This document shows positions 31,664 to 42,480 of a stretch of 64,000 nucleotides of DNA, piece by piece. Position numbers and translations under genes: made by a program. The DNA is from Toxorhynchites rutilus septentrionalis (lineage: Eukaryota > Arthropoda > Insecta > Diptera > Culicidae): NCBI RefSeq assembly GCF_029784135.1, contig NC_073744.1, forward strand, positions 67,344,593 through 67,408,592, written 5' to 3'. Numbering within the stretch: the first letter of the stretch is position 1; each line of letters begins with the position of its first letter. The notes under the pieces are model-generated. The model saw only the letters and a program-made list of their open reading frames with translations. It ran no database searches and had not been told where the DNA came from.

Positions 31664-32190
31664 GCATCTAGTGGAAAAATATGAATCCACAGGCACAGTA
31701 CAAAATGTTCCGATGTCAGAGAGATAAAGAAGTGCCCGAAGTGCCGAGAATATTGCTGTCGTTGGCGCATCAATTGAGGAAAACAATCAATCTCTCACAC
31801 GTCGTTCTCAAGCGTTGGGCATCTCTGTGACGTCGTTGGGACGAAATTTGCGAAAAGATATTGGCCTATATCCTTACAAGATCAAATTGACGCAAGAACT
31901 GAAGCCACTTGACCACCAGAAGCGTCGTAAGCTCGTGAATTGGGCTAAGAAACAACTTGAAAATGATCCGGATTTTCATCGAAAAATCATCTTCAGCAAT
32001 AAGGCAAAATGTGCAAAATATGCGTTATTGGTCAGGCTGCAATCTACACGTACTCCATGAGTCACCATTGCATCCAGAATAAATGACAGTTGGTGCAGTT
32101 TATGGTCCGGCGGCGTCACGTTACTGTGAATGGGAATCCCTACCGCTCAATGATAACCGAATATTTTTGACCCGAATTGGATAATATGGA
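31664..32190 (+). pseudogene. rosa-like mariner (DD41D group) fragment
   Basis: Reads VEKYESTGTVQNVP, SAENIAVVGASIEENNQSL, then in frame 31815-32057 MGISVTSLGRNLRKDIGLYP, QELKPLDHQKRRKLVNWAKK, NDPDFHRKIIFSNKAK, and further VTVNGNPYRSMITEYF and PELDNMD. In the family the FHRKIIFSDEAHF block holds the first catalytic Asp; here it is Asn. The sequence ends before the second Asp, where the tandem repeat at 32191 begins. Confidence 0.78.
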
Positions 32191-32570
32191 CCCCTCCCTC
32201 CCTTAAAGAGGGAAGTGGAGTTTCTAACCATCATAGAAACATTTATTACACCCTAAAACCTTCACATGCCAAATTTGGTTTCGTTTGCTTGATTAAATCT
32301 CGAGTAATGCAGAAATTTGTGTTTCATTTGTATGGGAGCCCCCCCCCCTCGAGAGGGGGTGGAGTGTCCAACCACTATAGAAACATTTGTTGCACCCTAA
32401 AACCTCCATGTGCCTAATTTGGTTTCATTTGCTTGATTAATTATCGAGTAATGTAAGAATTTGTGTTTCATTTGTATGGCAGCCCCCCTTAGAGAGGGGG
32501 AGGGGTCTCAAACTATCATGAAAACCAATTTTCATGTATATATATACATGAATATATAGATACTAAATAA
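32191..32570 (-). repeat. Tandem repeat of about 140 bp, array 1
   Basis: Two and a half units. Each carries ATAGAAACATTT, CCCTAAAACCT, CCAAATTTGGTTTC, GCTTGATTAA, a GAGTAATG-AGAATTTGTGTTTC block and CATTTGTATGG followed by a C-rich/G-rich pair. ATAGAAACATTT recurs at 32233 and 32377 (144 bp). The same family lies inverted at 54860-55270. On the minus strand a TCTATATATTCATG start at 32560 resembles a Helitron 5' end, so the array may be Helitron-borne. Confidence 0.75.
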
Positions 32571-35085
32571 TGAAGCATGAAACAAGATAACATACTGGTT
32601 TACATAGTGCTTTAATAGCACACCATATCCAGTAAAACCGAGTATCGAAAAAGCATTTTTTTTCTTCCCTTTTTAATTACGATTTTTTGTTCTTTCGAAA
32701 TTGGATAGGATGAACATCCTCTTCTACCTCTCACACAATGTTTGGGTGGCATCGTCGAGCTTGCTGTGTTTCGCAGAAGCAAACTGAAAGAAGTCTCCTA
32801 GTTTAATATCGCAACTGCAAGAACTGAAGGAAATTGGCTGACCGCTTCCCATCACTGCCGCGCAACCTTATCGGTTACTTCGGGGCATCGATCCATCAGC
32901 TGCGGCTCGATTTTGATGAGATTTTCCTTCATCGTATTCGCATCGCTCCGAGTGCCGAGAGGATCGGCTTCGAAACTAGACATGGCATCAGGGTACCGGA
33001 GCCCAGTTTTCAAAGGTCTTTCCTGGCTGGATTTTTCCTATGAGTTGTGAATTAATGATTTTACAGAACGGAGGTGTTGTATAATTCGAACGTCAAGATT
33101 GTATTTAAGGAGGAACGCTCACAGTGAAGTGGCGTGAGACGTCTGAAGGGAAGGGTCTCTCCGATCTTTCTGTTGATATAATATCCATAATATCAGCCAA
33201 GGGTCAACAGCCTCCCGGTGCGGCTACCTTGTTTCATAAAAAGTAAACGATGGCTTATTCTCAATTCCACCCTCCCGCGCACATTTGGCGCACTGATCAT
33301 TCATCAACCGGCAAATCGTCACTATTGTGTTGCACTTATGGGTATTATTTGTGTTCACAGATTCAACGATTACAATCCAACTTCTCGACACAGGATGGGT
33401 TCACGGCGAATTGGAAGTCTCGATTTGAACGTTCCTCTGCACTTCACGTTGATTCCCATTTACATGATTTATGGCATGAACAAGCAGAGGATAAATTGCT
33501 AATCTTATCGAGGACCGAGATCGTTGTCACTCATGGTGTGTGCATTTCTATTGGCCACACGACCGAACGTCAGAAAAAGAGATAATTCAATTCCCAGCGA
33601 ATGAAACTGGCAGTTATATATTTGGGGGAGGTCAACGAATGATTGAATTTTATTTCTCCAGCTCACCTAAAATCTGAAATTCGTATCCGAAAGATGCGAG
33701 CAGCTCGCGAATGAGTAGTGTGGAGCCGCCATGTACTCTTTTAAATGGATGTCATAAGGTTTGAAGGAATTTAAGATTCTTCTGAATTTATTGAGTCCTT
33801 CATGTGGTCGGGTGGTTGCGAGCGAGGTCGGTGCTGATCACGCACATTGTGGTTGAAACATTAATTTTGATTCAAAGAGGCTTTTTTCGATAGAACTCTG
33901 AATCTAGATGCACTGTTGATTTCACTATACCGCTCCTAGTGGTTAGTGCTAGAATCTTTCGACAGTAGATTACTTGGATACTAATATTTTTAGTGAGTTC
34001 AATACGATTCATTCAATTTTTGAAAAGTTGAGACAGATGGAAGCCGAAACGCCCTCAATTGTCTGAAATTTCGCACAATTATTGGATATTTGTGAGGCAG
34101 AAGCTTAAAAAGAAATGGTAAAGTGACTCGGGATATTGCGGAGATAAATAGAAGGCAGAATAAAGTGGATGATCGGATTATCCAGTGATTAAGAGCGCCT
34201 AAAAATAGATGGGATGAATTAAGAAAACACAATTTAATGAAAACTTCATCAAAATAGTTGTTTATATCTCTTCAAATTATAATAGTAGTTGATTCACATG
34301 CTTATTTTTGGACCTGATACATTAAGATAGTAATAAAGTTATGTTATTTGGCTTCTGAATCTCCAAATCTGAAACGAGTGTTAAAGTGTGTTACGATCAG
34401 AATTTGACCGAACAATAACAACAAAAAAACAAAAGAAAAGAACACACGATCTGCTGCTTGCAACCAGTAAAATTGGACTATTTGTACTTTTAATCACCTC
34501 TTATCAAATGTAACCACTGTCCGGTCCAACTAAACAGTGGAACAAAAGGAATACTCTTAAACCTAAAAGGCGATATTGTGTTATTTACCATATGAATCGA
34601 TAGATAAACATGCAGACGATCAAATCCAGCTCTGTTACAGCTGCTACTCATGCTTATAAGCCAATAACAGGGATGAATGACAGTAAAATATCTAATTCCT
34701 TATTAAAAAGTAGAAGGATCTGTATCTAGAGGCACGATCTTGAAGCTTGACGTAGGACTTTGGATTGGTAGGATTGGTTACAACTCTTTTTGAATTATGT
34801 TTTTGTAATTGTTCAGAAATTCGCAAACTTAACTCATTCAACATTCCAAATGGTGGCCCTGGAAAAATGATTTGTTATATTAAACTGAATCCGGAATCAT
34901 GATTTATTGATATATTTTCAATAGTAAATTTAAATTAAACATAAATAAACTGATTCTGATAAAAACTAAAAAAAAACTAAATCTACAATAATTAACTGAT
35001 GAATTCACGATTGAAAATGAAAATTAATTTCATTGACACCACAAATCAATACTTTTATTGAACTATTTAAATAAAAAAGAGGAAA
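32571..35085. other. No gene recognised
   Basis: 32700-33600 is moderately GC-rich and non-repetitive. Overlapping frames (up to 111 codons at 33250-33585) have no recognised similarity. A TTTTACAG-AACGG at about 33059 would fit a splice acceptor, but no matching donor or conserved frame was found. 33600-35085 is AT-rich and featureless. Confidence 0.35.
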
Positions 35086-35607
35086 ACAATGATTTTTGAA
35101 CCATCGGTTAACTTTGAAAAATCATAAGTCAAAAACGAAAAACAAACGCCTCTCTAGTTTCGATATATGTCATGTGAAAAAATCTCAGCTTTTCAGAAAA
35201 AATATAAAATAACTAGCTGTACCCTGCCACGCTTTACTGTGGCACAGTGTGGTTGCATGGTTGAGTTGAATTTTTCATTTTTTTATGTTGTTATTATTAC
35301 TTATGAAAACAACACAGTGCCCTTTTTCATACACGTTTCGAAACTTTTGAGCTTAAAGTTGTAAGTATTTCCCTAATTCCTCTGTGAACGATTTAGAAAT
35401 TTAAGTACACCACCTCAGTTTGTAACTAATTTGAAACGAAAAAAACGTGCATACAACTGGGAAATAAGGGTCTATTTATTAGATAAAATAGTTATTTGTC
35501 TTCGGTTGGTGGTGGGGCACATTCGGACACTGTTTAATACCTCATACAATTTGTGTCTGATTGTTGTTATTTAACAAACATCAATTTAGTCTGATTCTAA
35601 GACCTAA

Positions 35608-36180
35608 TGATGGTTCGAAACTACAAAAAGAAAACCGATAGAACCAGTATCAACGAAGATGAGATGGAAAGAGCTTAGTTTGATAGTTTCGAATAGTTCG
35701 TTTTCATGATTCCAGCTCCAGGTCCAACTAGGTCCATTGTCTTTGCTAATTTCCCAACAAACGGTTATATAACGGGAAAACTGTTTCGCAATGTTCTGGA
35801 ACATTTGAAAAAGGTAGCAAAAAGCAACGTAAAAAGCAATTTCAAAAAATCAAAAGTCAATTAAAAAGTCATTGCACTTTGGAAACAATTGAATATTGTC
35901 GAGAAAATTGCACAAATTATGTATCTTTTCCACCTTATGTCACAAATTGCTTAGAACCGCTGGATGTTTCAGTTATGGGCCCTTTCAAGCAAAAGCTCTC
36001 AGTTTCCCAGAACGATTGGCTACTCAACCATCCTGGAAAACTATTTCTATACACGACCTTTCAGGTATAGTTGCATCGGCTTATAATGCTTCTTTCAATC
36101 TGAGTAGTATCCTAACTGGATTCAAAATGACAGGTTGCTATCCATTTTCAAGAAAGGTTTTTTCGGACAAGGATTTTTAA
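35608..36180 (+). pseudogene. pogo/CENP-B-type transposase, decayed
   Basis: The start MVRNYKKKTDRTSINEDEME matches the N-terminal helix-turn-helix region of this family, then a stop. A fragment FPTNGYITGKLFRNVLEHLK follows, a piece of the DDE core. Then 35879-36180 reads, across two frames, FPPYVTNCLEPLDVSVMGPF then PGKTISIHDLSGIVASAYNA and GFKMTGCYPFSRKVFSDKDF, the conserved C-terminal half of the DDE_1 domain. The middle of the gene is deleted and at least one frameshift is present. Confidence 0.85.
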
Positions 36181-36499
36181 TGCTCAAATGATTTCTCCTA
36201 CGGGAGCGGAGGTTGTAACTGACTCATCGGGTAATACAACAATGCGTCTACAGCACAGATAGATTTTACTTTGGCAACTTTGTCCCCGAAAAACGTTGAG
36301 CCTTCTTCCAAAACTTCATCGCGGAAAACCATCAATTGAAAACGGAAGAAAGAAAAATCACGAATTTTTACTGACTCTCATAGTAAGCAGATTCCTTTCA
36401 AAAAAAATACTGATAAACAGAAAAATGCAGAATATGCTGGGAATAAAATGAAACGGAGATAATTGTTGATAAACATAAAATTTTAAATTTGTTTTTCGT

Positions 36500-36560
36500 T
36501 GTCCGAAAGTGCCCCAGAACTGTCCGAAACTGCCCCACACATGGGGCACATTCGGCCAAA
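36500..36560. repeat. Internal copies of the GGGGCACATTCGG motif
   Basis: Near the right end of the pogo-like element, TGTCCGAAAGTGCCCC, TGTCCGAAACTGCCCC and GGGGCACATTCGG are clustered as sub-terminal copies of the terminus, possibly transposase-binding repeats. Confidence 0.45.
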
Positions 36561-37458
36561 AAGGCAATTTTCAAAAATTCGAATAAACCATTCGTAATCG
36601 CATCAACGCACACCTCTTACACGCTCATATGATACATTGATGTCCAAATGACAACCAGGATGAATTGAGGATTTTTTTTAAGTTTACAAAAAATATTAAA
36701 AATCAAGGAAAAAAGTGTCCAAATGTGCCCCCCTCTCTCCTATATTGTACCATAGTTTGAGCTCGATCGGTTCCGTACTTTTCGAGTTTTTAACGCGCAC
36801 ACAAACGAACAGAAAATTTTTATGTATATAGAGATAGATGAAGGAAATCGATAAATTTTAAATCACTTCGGAACACAATTTCAGTTCATGATTTTGTGAA
36901 ACACGTGGAAAAAAAAGATGTTTCCTTCCAATAGAACACATATTCATTACTGAATTGTCGATTTTCATTAGAAGCTCAATTTCAGAAACGCACTCTGGTC
37001 ATATATAAAATCATTTTTCTTTTAATTTTCCAATTTTTTATGCCGTAACAACACCCCTTGAAGTGGATTGTATATTGTGTACAACTTTGTGCTCAATCGG
37101 TTTCGTACTTTTCGAATTTTTAACGCGTACACAAACGAACAGAACATTTTTAAATATATAGAGATATAGCGCCCTTGGTCCCGAGACTACGAAAACAATA
37201 AAAAACGAATACAATCAACAATAACGAGAACAGAATTCGAATTTTCTGCGAGTATAGTATTTTTTTAAAAAAATACCAGGCGATTAGCTTTAATTTGATA
37301 TATCGAAAATAAAATAAAAACCCTATATCGGTTTGGCATGGAATGGCTGATAAGGTATATGCAATGATAATAATCTTAACCCAATTATTGTTAATCAAGA
37401 TCAACTTACAATTCTATTTATTAAACTAATTTCTTCTAAAGAATTGAATGTATGCAAC

Positions 37459-39323
37459 CAGAGATGCCAACCTTCCTGATTTTTCAGGATTTCCCAGACT
37501 GATATCCTGACAAACATCCAATTTTCCCTGATTTTTATAAAATGATCCTGATTTTTCCTGATTTTTTACTTTTTGCTTAATCAGAAAAAAAATCCATATA
37601 AATATACTGGGAGTTTTGCTGGTTGTGTATGAGAACTGTCATAATAGTCTATATTAAAAAGCTTTCAGGTCCGCGCTTATATAATGCTTACTCTCCCTTT
37701 CGATTATACTTTATCTGTTCGCATTTTCGAAGGTACAGTCAATGTTGCTAATGGTCACCATCGTATGACTGTTCATGGAGACGTATGTGCTGTGTCATTA
37801 ATGAACATCATAAAATGAACAGTCAAACAACCGTCGAACTAAAAATGTCATATGACATTTCGGCTTTTTTTCGTCCTATACATTAGATATCCATCGCCCC
37901 GTAATTAAACAACAGTGTTCAAGGGGAACGCTCCCCACTGAAAACGTTCATTCAACACATTCGCACTTGATAGGGGAGAGTTCGACGGTTGCTTTGATAT
38001 AGCAATCCGTCTGAATACCATCCATCGTGTATGGATGTGTGAGTGAGCAGGTGGATGTATATGTGCAGCTACGCTTGAATGCAGAATAAAGGGAGAAAAA
38101 GAATGCACACCACTGTCAATGTCAAATGACATTAAAACTACAGTCATATTAGCCGGAATTGAGGGATGGTTATGAGCACGAATGGTAGAATGGTAATAGC
38201 ATATTTTCATCGCTTTTCTGGGTACGGTCGACAGAAAGACAAAACATATAAACGTTCAATTGATAGTCGTGTTTGCGGCTGTGCGTTTATTTCTGATGTG
38301 ACTGTTAGAACCGAGCAATGCATTCTTGGTTACATTCGCAATACATATTGAGCCGTAACTCTTGAGCAAGAGCAGTATGTGATGGTTGAGAGAAATGTCG
38401 ACCGTTTACAACACTGGGTACAGTGTCGACATTTTTTGAATTTTGAAGTTAACGTGAAAGAAATATAATCTATAAAAATCATATGCCCGAAGGTTCTCGC
38501 AATTCAATCTCAATAAAACGAAGATTAGAAACAGAATTGGAACGGGAAAGATGAAAGGAATATTAGCGACCAAAAATTATGTACAGTTAAATAAAAACGA
38601 TACAGGTTTCATTACATTTTCGCAGCAAATAACATCCAAGTATAACAATCGATGTACAAGAATTTTGAAGTAAGAACGTGTAAGCATCTATTTTTTATGA
38701 AACTGTAATTATTATTAAAAAAAATGTTTTATTTCTTGACGAATATATATTAAATTTTTTGTAAAGCAAGAAGTTGCAAGAATGATCCGTGAGACACGAC
38801 AAATGAATTGGCAGGTTCACTACATATGTTTAAAATCTCAGTTCAAGTGCATCAGTTGAAACATGGTTACGTAAATCGTTACGACTTGTGCGTTTCATCT
38901 ATGCATGGTTTTTTTTAAGCAAATCGTGGCGGCTAATGAAAACGAGTCATTTTAAACAATCCGACTGACCCGGTCTTCACCTGAAAAAAAAATTATGATC
39001 TTGTTCAGGTGTTATTGGAGAGGAATTCTGTATTGTGAGCTTCTACCAAGCAACCAGTCGATACATTCCCACAAATACTGCTCGCAACTGGACAAATTAG
39101 CTTCCATAATTAGATAATGCTTAGAATTGTTTGGCAACCTGAAAGATTTCAGAACTTCCTGAATTGATTGCAAAACAACACTGTGCAAATTCAAAAAATA
39201 ATACTTTTGTTTTCTCAAAAATGGGTACGAACTTTCCAGACAACCCAATATGAGTTATCCAGATTTTCCCTGATTTTTTTTTCATTCTCCCTGATTTTTC
39301 AAAAAAAATTGTTGGCAACTCTG
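37459..39323. mobile_element. 1.9-kb non-autonomous relative of the 16-kb element
   Basis: Left end CAGAGATGCCAACCTTCCTG, right end (inwards) CAGAGTTGCCAACAATTTTT. The flanks are TATGCAAC (37451-37458) and TATGCAGC (39324-39331), an 8-bp duplication with one change. Both ends are followed by repeats of CCTGATTTTTC or TCCCTGATTTTTC. The interior has no coding frame; it contains a perfect AAATGTCATATGACATTT palindrome at 37843-37860. It gives the basic layout of the family before insertions. Confidence 0.88.
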
Positions 39324-39356
39324 TATGCAGCTATATAGGTCTATAATAAAAATTAT

Positions 39357-40470
39357 CATTAATCTATTCTAGGTATAAAATTTAATATACCCTTATCAAT
39401 TCATAAACTTCGTCTATTCATCAGTTCATAAAAAATATTTGCCAAACAAAATAATCCTGAAGAACTCAACCCATCTTCAATAAGTTATTGTTATTCAACC
39501 TTCTAAAACGATCCCTATATGATCGACAGTAGAATAAACAATTAATGCCTTTAAAGCTATCTATCAAATTAATCTTACTAATGACAAAATAATCTTACTA
39601 TACCCCTCCTATTAATCTAATTCTAATTCATCAATAATTTTAGTTTATTCCTGAATTTGGTAAAAATTTTAAAAAATAGACCATAACCTCCTAATTTTAA
39701 TAAAACCCCAGCTCAAATTATATACCCAGCAATTGGGGTCTCAACATGCGCCTTAAGTAACCATAAATGAACTAAAAATATAGGTATTTTTCCTAAAAAC
39801 GCAAAAATTATACATAAATATAAAAGTTTTGAATTATAATATTTTGAATAATTCAATATAATTAAATTGATAGTACTAATAATACTAATAGTAGTAATAC
39901 TATCAATTTAATTATATTGAATTATTCAAAGTATTATAATTCAAAACTTTTATATTTATGTATAATTTTTTCATTCCTAATGAAAAAAAATCAATTAATA
40001 ATGGCAAAGAAACTAATAATGTATAATATAATAGATAAATGCCAACTTGTAAACGCCCTCGCTCTATAATCAAAAATAAAGTAGAAATTTATCTTCTTTC
40101 AAAAATAAATAAAAAATAAATATTCTTAAAGAACTAAAAGTGAATACTAATATTAATAATGACAAAAAAAAATTATAAAAATAAACAATTTTCTATAGTT
40201 TAAGACACGATAGATAATCTCCCTAGCTATTAATATGAAAGCACAAATTCAAAAACTCCATATAATAAACCCATAAGAAGTTATATCTAACCCAAAATAA
40301 TAAGGAATTTCGCAAAAATTATAACAACTTAAAATATGGATGTAGTTCGTCCTAAAAATAATAAACTATGAGCCATTCAAAAACTTATTTTATATAATAA
40401 TAATATACAACGCAACCCAACAGACTTTCGAATTCTATTATAATTTGGATCGTGTAGAAGAAAGTTGTCA
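39357..40470 (-). pseudogene. ND4: Nuclear copy of mitochondrial ND4 (NUMT)
   Basis: Minus-strand translation with the invertebrate mitochondrial code (ATA Met, AGA/AGG Ser, TGA Trp) follows insect ND4. N-terminal part (40330-40220): SYYFGLDITSYGFIIWSFWI then an M-A-S-E-like box. Centre (40060-39975): RLQVGIYLLYYTLLVSLPLL. After a palindrome: [20 protein letters not shown] and AGVLLKLGGYG (39830-39690). C-terminal: SSSGLFCLANIFYE (39450-39410). ND4 is a proton-pumping subunit of complex I when mitochondrial. Here it is interrupted, frameshifted and partly rearranged, so non-functional. Confidence 0.9.
39816..39965. repeat. Long palindrome inside the ND4 insert
   Basis: Two arms of about 65 bp, nearly identical, separated by about 19 bases (CTAATAATACTAATAGTAG). 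Each arm spans TACATAAATATAAAAG, TTTTGAATTATAATA and ATTCAATATAATTAAATTGA. This arrangement is not part of normal ND4; one arm appears to be an inverted duplication of the other. Confidence 0.85.
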
Positions 40471-41151
40471 ATTTCAATCAGTCGCCATAAAATTCATAGA
40501 ACAAGATATTGAAATATGTTAAAAACAAAAAAAAATAAAAAAGACATATAATTCAGTAACATATATCATATAACAGTTGTATAACGCAATGATATTCTAC
40601 AGCAATTATGAGAAACAAGGTCACTCGAATCCCATTTATATGGATAGAACGTTTATCCAAATGATAAACAATCCCGAATGAAAAAGAAAGAAATATACAA
40701 AAAAAATAAAATTTTGTTAATTATCCCGATAATGAATTTGTTCGCGACCAACAGCGCAAAAGTCGGGCAAGTGATCCAAGTCGCCAGATTACAATTTCAA
40801 CACCTATCCTTATTCCTGCTTCAGTCGAAGTATAATAAAAATTATTATCCGCATTTCCCCTCCGATGGTGAGAGCCACCACTATTAAAATCAGTTGAACA
40901 CCACCCGACAGTGAAGCTTATGAAGCATCAGGCTCGAAGAATCAATAACTTTCTGTAATTGTTGAGTTAAGATATTCACCAAATCATTTATCAAATATTT
41001 AGAACGAAATAAATAAACGTGGAAGAGCAGCCTAGATTAAAGATGTACAAATTCTATAAAATATAATTTTTTTGGTTCTTATGTATCAACACCACCGCAG
41101 CGCAATTTTTATTAGAGTAGATGATTTTGGTTTGTGTTTTCACACTACACT
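40471..41151. other. No gene recognised
   Basis: AT-rich DNA after the mitochondrial insert. No mitochondrial or transposon homology was noticed. Confidence 0.4.
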
Positions 41152-41450
41152 CTGCCCAACTTCTATAAGAACACCGTGATTCTATTTCGTTGCAACACAA
41201 AAAGTTAGAATTTCAACAAGATACATACATTGCTGAATGCTTAGAATAAAGTATATTCAACGACAACTTCGTTCAAAAGAGTTGTTTGTTTATTTATCGT
41301 GCTTAAATATGATAATTTCAGCTGTCCAGTTTCTATAAGACCACTCCAAATTCATAAGTATTATCAAAGAAAAATTCAAAACAATCGACTGATTTACATG
41401 TCAATAATTAGCAACCTTGCCATTTCGACTAATTACCTAGAAAATTCGTG

Positions 41451-41573
41451 TTGGAATACTATTTACCAAATTTGGCTGAACGGATTTCTCGATATTTCTC
41501 CGGAAACATGGAGAAATATCGAGAAATCCGTTCAGCCGAATTCGGTAAATAGTATTCCAAAATTCCAAAAATT
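41451..41573. repeat. Near-perfect hairpin palindrome
   Basis: Arms of about 50 bp (TTGGAATACTATTTACC...GATATTTCTCC) with a 7-base loop GAAACAT, differing at only a few bases. It lies where the C-terminal end of the Tc1 transposase gene should be. Confidence 0.88.
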
Positions 41574-41589
41574 GCGACCTTGAGCTAAT

Positions 41590-42480
41590 CCCCCTATGAT
41601 TTCCAACAGGAGTCAAGTCTGGACAGCGAGCCGGCCAGTCCAAAAAAAAAAAGTTTTTGATCCATAATCCATTGGTTAGTTTCCTTGCTGGTATAAATAG
41701 TAGCATTGTTTTGCTGGAATGTGATTCTTTGTGTCGATATCCACGAGAAAAAGGGCAGGAGAGAGGATTCCAGAACATGTATGTAATCCTTGAATGATGT
41801 GAGTGCTATCTTGAGCTTTCCGGTTGAACAGAATCCCGCCCAAACCATGCTTGAGCCTCCACCAAAATTCCAGGTTGAATAATACTGTTCCTTCTTCTGT
41901 AAATCACGTCAGTACCCGTTAAAACCATCAGGACCATCCAAATTGAACTTTTTCGTCACAGAATGATCTATACATCATGACCTATACATTGAAGAACTTT
42001 TCGTTATGGTATATAGCAAAATGTATTCTTTTGGAAACATTTTTGTCACAACATACCATGTCCCAATCTCGGTTCATGTGAGCTTTGGCAAAACTTAGAG
42101 GCCTTCCGATGTGAGATGTTGTTAAATGAGGAATTTTAACCTTTTAAGCCTTCTTTATGTATGGATTTTTTACCAAAACTTGACGAATACCCGAGTAACA
42201 TTCAAATTGAAATATTGCTTTATTCGCATAAGCGACTTTGAGGTATTCGAAGCTCTTCTAGCTGTTTCCCGCATATCAATCTCAGAGAGTTTCGATTTAC
42301 GTGGAGCTCTCTCCTTCTTACCGTGTCCTTGAGGATTCGCCAAATAATTGAGCACTACTTGATGGAATCGTCAAATCCGACAAGCAATTTCTCTAATACC
42401 AACGTCTTCATGGTGAAATGCATCGATTTGTCTTTCTTTTCTCTCCGTGAGCACTTTTCCCTTCGCATTTTCCAAATTCA
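41590..42480 (-). pseudogene. Tc1-like transposase, inactivated
   Basis: The N-terminal block (from 42482) reads MNLENAKGKVLTERKERQID, AFHHEDVGIREIACRI, then VVLNYLANPQGHGKKE and SKLSEIDMRETARRASNTSK: the paired DNA-binding region. The catalytic core follows in other frames: a CDEK remnant of the first-Asp box near 41950, VMVWAGFCSTGKLKIAL (41850), ITFQQNNATIYTSKET (second Asp changed to Asn), and DWPARCPDLTPVGNHRGI, where the catalytic Glu of the NPVENLWG box is Gly. Frameshifts lie between blocks. Clearly dead. Confidence 0.85.

Larger units (their letters stand above)
35509..36738 (+). mobile_element. pogo-like element inside the Helitron
   Basis: Approximate inverted ends GGGGCACATTCGGACAC (35514-35530) and, read inwards from the right, GGGGGCACATTTGGACAC (36717-36734). 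It encloses a damaged transposase. Exact ends and the TA duplication were not resolved. Confidence 0.65.
35213..37164 (-). mobile_element. Non-autonomous Helitron
   Basis: On the minus strand it starts TCTCTATATATTTAAAAATG and ends in a perfect hairpin (TGCCAC/GTGGCA, plus 35225-35244) 8 bases before CTAG (35213-35216). The flanking host bases are A and T, as expected of Helitrons, which make no duplication. A similar 5'-end segment (CACACAAACGAACAGAA) also occurs at 36800-36835, so a second copy or a duplication is nested. No Rep/helicase gene is present. Confidence 0.75.
35086..37349. mobile_element. Second copy of the 18249-19688 family, interrupted
   Basis: 35095-35206 repeats TTGAAAAATCATAAGTC, GATATATGTCATGTG and TTTTCAGAAAAAATATA. 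The match resumes at 37165 with ATAGCGCCCTTGGTCCCGAG, TACAATCAACAATAACG and the terminus CGGTTTGGCATGGAATGGCTG ending at 37349. A 1.95-kb Helitron lies between. The left part is truncated. Confidence 0.75.

Noticed and set aside
33055..33590. Host exon after a TTTTACAG acceptor
   Set aside because: No donor, no conserved frame, overlapping frames of equal length.
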